7,927 bases of DNA. Origin: Acidobacteriota bacterium (GTDB lineage Bacteria > Acidobacteriota > Terriglobia > UBA7540). The notes under the pieces are model-generated. The model saw nothing but the letters and a program-made list of their open reading frames with translations. It was not told the origin of the DNA and did not search any database. Numbering within the stretch: position 1 is the stretch's first letter; every line of letters starts with the position of its first letter. The translations under genes were made by a program, and so were the position numbers. This document shows positions 4,805 through 7,927 of this stretch, piece by piece. Location of the stretch: assembly GCA_021789565.1 (NCBI GenBank), contig JAJYJL010000311.1, positions 1-7,927 of the forward strand, read 5' to 3'.

Positions 4805-5428
4805 TTAGGGCCGCGCTTTCTTTCGCACCACCCAGGTTGACATCGAGCGCTGGTTCTGAACCACCGTCGTCTTCAGCGGCTCCACGGGTACAGCGCCCAG
4901 CCGTCCGGCGATCGATTCCAGCATCGCCACGTTCACCAGAAACCGCTCCGCGCCATCCGGCGACCTGTACCGGTGTCCTTCGATCTGTTCCAACTCGTTT
5001 TCCATGCCGATAGTCGAGGCGATGCGGCAGAAAAAGAGTCCCCCGGGCTTCAGCACGCGCCAGCATCCCTGCAGCATCCGCTCAAACTGGGCGTCATCGC
5101 GCGCCAGATGGAGGACGGTGTTGCTGATCACCACATCCGCGCACTCATCGTCAAATGACATCCGTTCCACGGCTTCCACGCGAAAATTCGATTCGGGAAG
5201 CGCGGGCGCCAGGGTTCGGGCAATCGAGCGGACGTTTTCCACGGCCTTGGCGTCCTCGTCCGCGGCGAAAACTTCATAACCTTCCCGCAACAGGTAGACG
5301 AGGTTCCGGCCGTAGCCGCATCCGGCATCCAGTATTCGCATTCCGGGCCGGATGTTACCTTTCAGAAGCTGGTCGAAAAGGTAGATGTCAATCTGATCGA
5401 ATTGCTCCTGCAGCGCGCTAGTTGCCAT
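4805..5428 (-). CDS. Class I SAM-dependent methyltransferase
   Basis: The 207-residue cytoplasmic protein has a Rossmann-fold methyltransferase core. Motif I, LDAGCGYGR, is at 33-41 and binds S-adenosylmethionine. The acidic residue at the end of strand 2 is Asp57 (YEVFAADED). Motif II/III follows as DVVISNTVLHL (98-108), and the post-motif LKPGG is at 126-130. It belongs to the broad Methyltransf_11/TehB-like group; the substrate cannot be named from these motifs. The C-terminus (about 135-207) contains HRYRSPDGAERFLVN and ends in basic residues (VVRKKARP), possibly contributing to substrate choice. The ATG at 5426-5428 has no ribosome binding site, but a promoter can be drawn that starts transcription at or next to this ATG, so translation may be leaderless. 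It is transcribed alone, convergent with the small membrane-protein remnant. Confidence 0.92.
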   Translation of the reverse strand: MATSALQEQFDQIDIYLFDQLLKGNIRPGMRILDAGCGYGRNLVYLLREGYEVFAADEDAKAVENVRSIARTLAPALPESNFRVEAVERMSFDDECADVVISNTVLHLARDDAQFERMLQGCWRVLKPGGLFFCRIASTIGMENELEQIEGHRYRSPDGAERFLVNVAMLESIAGRLGAVPVEPLKTTVVQNQRSMSTWVVRKKARP

Positions 5429-5434
5429 TCAGTG

Positions 5435-5464
5435 AGCGTAGCCCGCCCGCGGCAGGGGTGTCAA
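5435..5464 (-). promoter_or_regulatory. Candidate promoter of the methyltransferase gene, giving a leaderless mRNA
   Basis: On the minus strand a perfect -35 box TTGACA (5459-5464) is followed, after 18 bp, by TACGCT (5435-5440), which matches the -10 consensus at three of six positions. Initiation about seven bases further on falls on or next to the ATG at 5428. The lack of any Shine-Dalgarno sequence fits leaderless translation. The weak -10 box keeps this tentative. Confidence 0.35.
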
Positions 5465-5614
5465 ATCCCGCCGCTCCGCGCTTCTTGAATGCGGAATTTT
5501 GGAGCCGGAATCGCTTTCCCCGGCTTCTGTCTTCTGCTCTTCGTCACTCGTCACCGTTTTTCTTCTCCTTCATAATTCAGAACTCGTCATTGCTTTCTCC
5601 CCGGCAAAGTCCCA
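5465..5614. other. Intergenic stretch with a strand-biased pyrimidine-rich tract, no gene recognised
   Basis: Between the methyltransferase promoter and the next promoter I see no credible ORF. From about 5515 to 5610 the plus strand is rich in CTT and TCT triplets, with a short imperfect repeat (CGTCACT then CGTCACC, 5542-5555, seven-base period). On the minus strand this reads as GTGACGA repeats and AGAAG-type purine runs. It resembles low-complexity spacer DNA. Confidence 0.4.
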
Positions 5615-5643
5615 TTGCTTCCTGCCTTGCCAGATGGTATAAA
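5615..5643 (+). promoter_or_regulatory. Candidate promoter of the DUF4091 gene
   Basis: TTGCTT (5615-5620) and TATAAA (5638-5643) are spaced by exactly 17 bp, and the -10 box is preceded by TGG, the extended -10 signature. Transcription would start near 5650 and give a leader of about 245 nt. In that leader (5650-5882) I see no gene and no strong hairpin with a T-run. Confidence 0.5.
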
Positions 5644-5895
5644 ACCGTTGACCTTGTAGTTTTCACAGAAACACCAGAAGTGCAGCGCGCATCATCACGC
5701 CGGGCGGCCCCAGGTTTTTCGCAGCGGCGCTCGTGGTTGCGGCATCCGCGCGCGGCGATTGAGGGCGAAAGAGCATCTGGCGCGAGGCATGGGTTGGGTG
5801 CTTGGCGTTAACCCGCTATTGCAGATTTCACGCTGCAAACGCGCTTCAGGCTTTGGCGCTGTTCTCGATTGATCTGATCGCTAAGGAGGGTTTAT

Positions 5896-7878
5896 ATGGC
5901 TCTATTTTCCTGGAAACTGTCCCGGCGGAACTTTCTGGCGGGCGGCTCGCTGCTTTCCGGGCTGACGGGCGCAATGGCAGGCCGCATTCCGGCTTTTGCC
6001 GGAATGGGCAACAAGCCCGCGATGCCGCGCCCTGCGGGCGGCGCTGCCGGAACCGGCCCCGCAACGGGCGCCGGCTTCAACGTATGGGCCATCAATGACA
6101 CGGTACGTGTCGATCCCATCCGCAACCAGCCCTTTGAAGAGAACCCGAGCGTTTTCCCGGACGGCATCCGCCCCGGCTACAAGCAGTCGAATCTAGTTTG
6201 GGACGCGGCCACGCGGCGCGTCTCATTGAAAGCTGCGCGCAACGAGACGGTGGCCTTCCAGCTGGTGATTGAGCGCACTGGAGAAAAGCTGACCAACGTG
6301 AACGTGGCGCTGGCTGACCTGGCGGGGCCGGCGGGAGCCGGAATTCCGCTGGCGAACTTCGAGATGTTCCGGGAATGGTACGTGCATGTCGAGAACCCTT
6401 CGAAGCAGAGTTACACGCTCGGCACAGGCTGGTATCCTGACGGGCTGCTGCCCTGCCTTCGCTGGAGCGGCAACCTCTATCCGCACACCTACGTGATGCC
6501 CTTCGACCTGCCCGACCCGCTGAACAACGTCGGCAAGGAGCAGCAGAGCCAGGCCTTGTGGATCGACATCTATGTCCCCCGGCAGCGGCAGGCCGCCCCG
6601 CCGGGCAAATACACCGCGCCCATCACCATTTCCAGCGACCAGGGGAAAGCGGAGCTGACGCTGGAGCTTCATCTATGGGATTTTGAGCTGCCCGAGGAGA
6701 GCCATCTGAAGCCCAGCATCCACACCGACACTGAAATCAATACTTTCTCGGAGGAGCTGGAGCTCAAGTATTACCAGCTGGCGCGCAAGCACCGGATTGC
6801 CATTTCCTGCCTGGGTTACGCGCCGGCCCTGAAGGTGTCCGGCGCCAACGTTGAGATCGACTGGAGCCAGTACGACGCGCGGCTCTCCAAATATTTCGAC
6901 GGCAGCGCCTTCACCGGGCAGCATGGATACAGCGGCCCCGGCTACGGGGTGCCCACCGAATACATCGTTCTGCCCTTCGACGCCTATCCCTGGAACGTTT
7001 ACAAAATACCGCGACATATTCAGCTCAGCGGAAAAGAGTGGAAGTTTTACGCGCCCTGGCCGGCTCGCATGCCCAGGCAAGGCCCCACGCCCGAATTCCG
7101 CGCCATCTGGAAAAACGCCTTTCAGGCTGTTCAGGCCCATTTTGACCAGCATCCCGCCTGGAACAAAACGGAGATGGTGGTTTTTTTCAACAGCCTCGAT
7201 GAATCCTACGACGAAGTGTCGCGCGATCGCATGTTCTACTTCGGGCGTTTGCTCAAGGAATCCAACACGCCGCGCCTTAAATACCGCGTGGACGGTTCCT
7301 ATCCCAGGGAGACCACCGAGCGCCTGGAAAAGATCCTCGACATCGCCAACCTCGGCCTGGAGGACTGCACGCCCGCCAACGCCGAGGAATTCAAGAAACG
7401 TGGAATCCAGTTGTGGTACTACGAAAATGGCGCCTCCATTATCGATGGCGATGGACTCAAATGCCGCGGCCTCAGCTGGTTTTCCTGGAAGCAGCGCACC
7501 GACTCCTGGGACATCTGGGAAATGGATTTCAATTCTCTTCGCGCCTGGCAATACCCCGAAACCTACAACCACCAGAATGGCGCCGGGATGCTGGTCTATC
7601 GCGGCGAGACCATGGGCCTGGATGAGCCGGCTGCCAGCATCCGCTTTAAGGGCATGCGGCGCGGAAGCCAGGACTACGAGTATTTCTGGCTGCTGGCGCA
7701 GACCCCCGGCGGCAGAGAAGTGGCAGACGAAGCCGTGCGCCAGGTCGTGCACGGCGCTTTCAATGGCAAAGAGTCTTTGGGCGCGCCCGGCATGTGGATT
7801 CACGATCCCGACGAATGGGACCGCGCGCGCCTCAAAATCGGCGACGCCATCGAAAAGGCCCAGGCCTCTCGCACGTAG
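5896..7878 (+). CDS. Tat-exported DUF4091 (GH123-like) putative glycoside hydrolase
   Basis: ATG 5896 follows AAGGAGG (5883-5889) by 6 nt. The 660-residue protein opens with a twin-arginine signal: SRRNFLA at 9-15, then a hydrophobic stretch to about residue 28. A Gly/Ala/Pro-rich linker follows to about 60. The mature part starts FNVWAINDTVRVDP (61-74). Next come beta-sandwich stretches such as AARNETVAFQLVIE (about 114-127) and LELHLWDFELPEE, then a barrel-like domain with aromatic-rich motifs. The C-terminus carries RFKGMRRGSQDYEYFWLL (583-600), the signature of DUF4091. DUF4091 forms part of GH123 beta-N-acetylgalactosaminidases, which use an adjacent Asp-Glu pair for substrate-assisted catalysis. 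Here VVFFNSLDESYDE supplies Asp435-Glu436 at the expected kind of site. Export folded to the periplasm and action on an amino-sugar or other polysaccharide is a reasonable inference; the exact substrate is unknown. The gene appears monocistronic. Confidence 0.9.
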   Translation: MALFSWKLSRRNFLAGGSLLSGLTGAMAGRIPAFAGMGNKPAMPRPAGGAAGTGPATGAGFNVWAINDTVRVDPIRNQPFEENPSVFPDGIRPGYKQSNLVWDAATRRVSLKAARNETVAFQLVIERTGEKLTNVNVALADLAGPAGAGIPLANFEMFREWYVHVENPSKQSYTLGTGWYPDGLLPCLRWSGNLYPHTYVMPFDLPDPLNNVGKEQQSQALWIDIYVPRQRQAAPPGKYTAPITISSDQGKAELTLELHLWDFELPEESHLKPSIHTDTEINTFSEELELKYYQLARKHRIAISCLGYAPALKVSGANVEIDWSQYDARLSKYFDGSAFTGQHGYSGPGYGVPTEYIVLPFDAYPWNVYKIPRHIQLSGKEWKFYAPWPARMPRQGPTPEFRAIWKNAFQAVQAHFDQHPAWNKTEMVVFFNSLDESYDEVSRDRMFYFGRLLKESNTPRLKYRVDGSYPRETTERLEKILDIANLGLEDCTPANAEEFKKRGIQLWYYENGASIIDGDGLKCRGLSWFSWKQRTDSWDIWEMDFNSLRAWQYPETYNHQNGAGMLVYRGETMGLDEPAASIRFKGMRRGSQDYEYFWLLAQTPGGREVADEAVRQVVHGAFNGKESLGAPGMWIHDPDEWDRARLKIGDAIEKAQASRT

Positions 7879-7927
7879 GGGAGGACTCGGCCCCATAAGC
7901 GTTTACTTAACGATTGCCTTTTGAATC

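Noticed and set aside
6673..7896. Minus-strand 407-codon ORF and plus-strand 357-codon ORF (6851-7924) over the DUF4091 gene
   Set aside because: Both arise from high GC at third positions. The 660-codon frame has a Tat signal, a ribosome binding site and the DUF4091 signature, and it covers the same region.
7878..7912. Terminator after the DUF4091 gene (GGGG/CCCC at 7878-7894, CGTT/AACG near 7900-7912)
   Set aside because: The stems are only four base pairs, with no T-run directly after either. Further sequence to the right would be needed.
1..7927. tRNA, rRNA, CRISPR array, complete insertion sequence
   Set aside because: No cloverleaf-like or rRNA-like sequence was recognised, nor spaced direct repeats or terminal inverted repeats around a transposase.

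Overview
The window is GC-rich bacterial chromosomal DNA. It carries five well-supported protein genes, a short repeat-protein gene interrupted by a stop codon, a frame-disrupted small gene and a gene fragment at the left edge. A Gram-negative host is indicated by a beta-barrel outer-membrane protein with a signal peptide and by a Tat-exported enzyme. The gene mix and the long, structured intergenic gaps suggest Acidobacteriota. That assignment is inference; there is no rRNA or other marker gene here.

Layout, left to right. At 1-96 (-) is the N-terminal end of an unidentified protein that runs off the window. At 249-608 (+) is a small exported protein built of G-x-W repeats; its frame appears to continue past a TAG to 659. 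At 993-1700 (+) is an outer-membrane beta-barrel protein, and at 1720-2673 (-) a YihY/BrkB-family membrane protein; these two converge with a 19-bp gap. A 426-bp divergent regulatory region follows, then a type II sulfide:quinone oxidoreductase gene at 3100-4389 (+). At 4513-4765 (+) is a small membrane-protein remnant with a frame disruption. At 4805-5428 (-) is a class I SAM-dependent methyltransferase. After another 467-bp divergent gap comes a Tat-exported DUF4091 (GH123-like) protein at 5896-7878 (+).

The most striking element is the leader of the sulfide:quinone oxidoreductase gene. An extended -10 promoter (2902-2910) lies just upstream of a nearly leaderless 21-codon ORF (2920-2985). 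This ORF encodes a peptide with six cysteines, five of them consecutive. Its 3' end forms the left arm of a long imperfect hairpin (2966-3055). A second hairpin followed by five T's (3051-3082) then sits directly before the ribosome binding site of the oxidoreductase gene. This is the architecture of a cysteine-responsive transcription attenuator. It would couple a sulfide-oxidising, persulfide-forming enzyme to the supply of charged tRNA-Cys. Polycysteine leader ORFs are known from mycobacteria; here the case rests on sequence architecture alone. A perfect 12-bp tandem repeat (2854-2877) just upstream of the promoter may be an activator site for the same gene.

The other genes do not form an evident pathway with the oxidoreductase. 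They read as single transcription units in alternating orientation.
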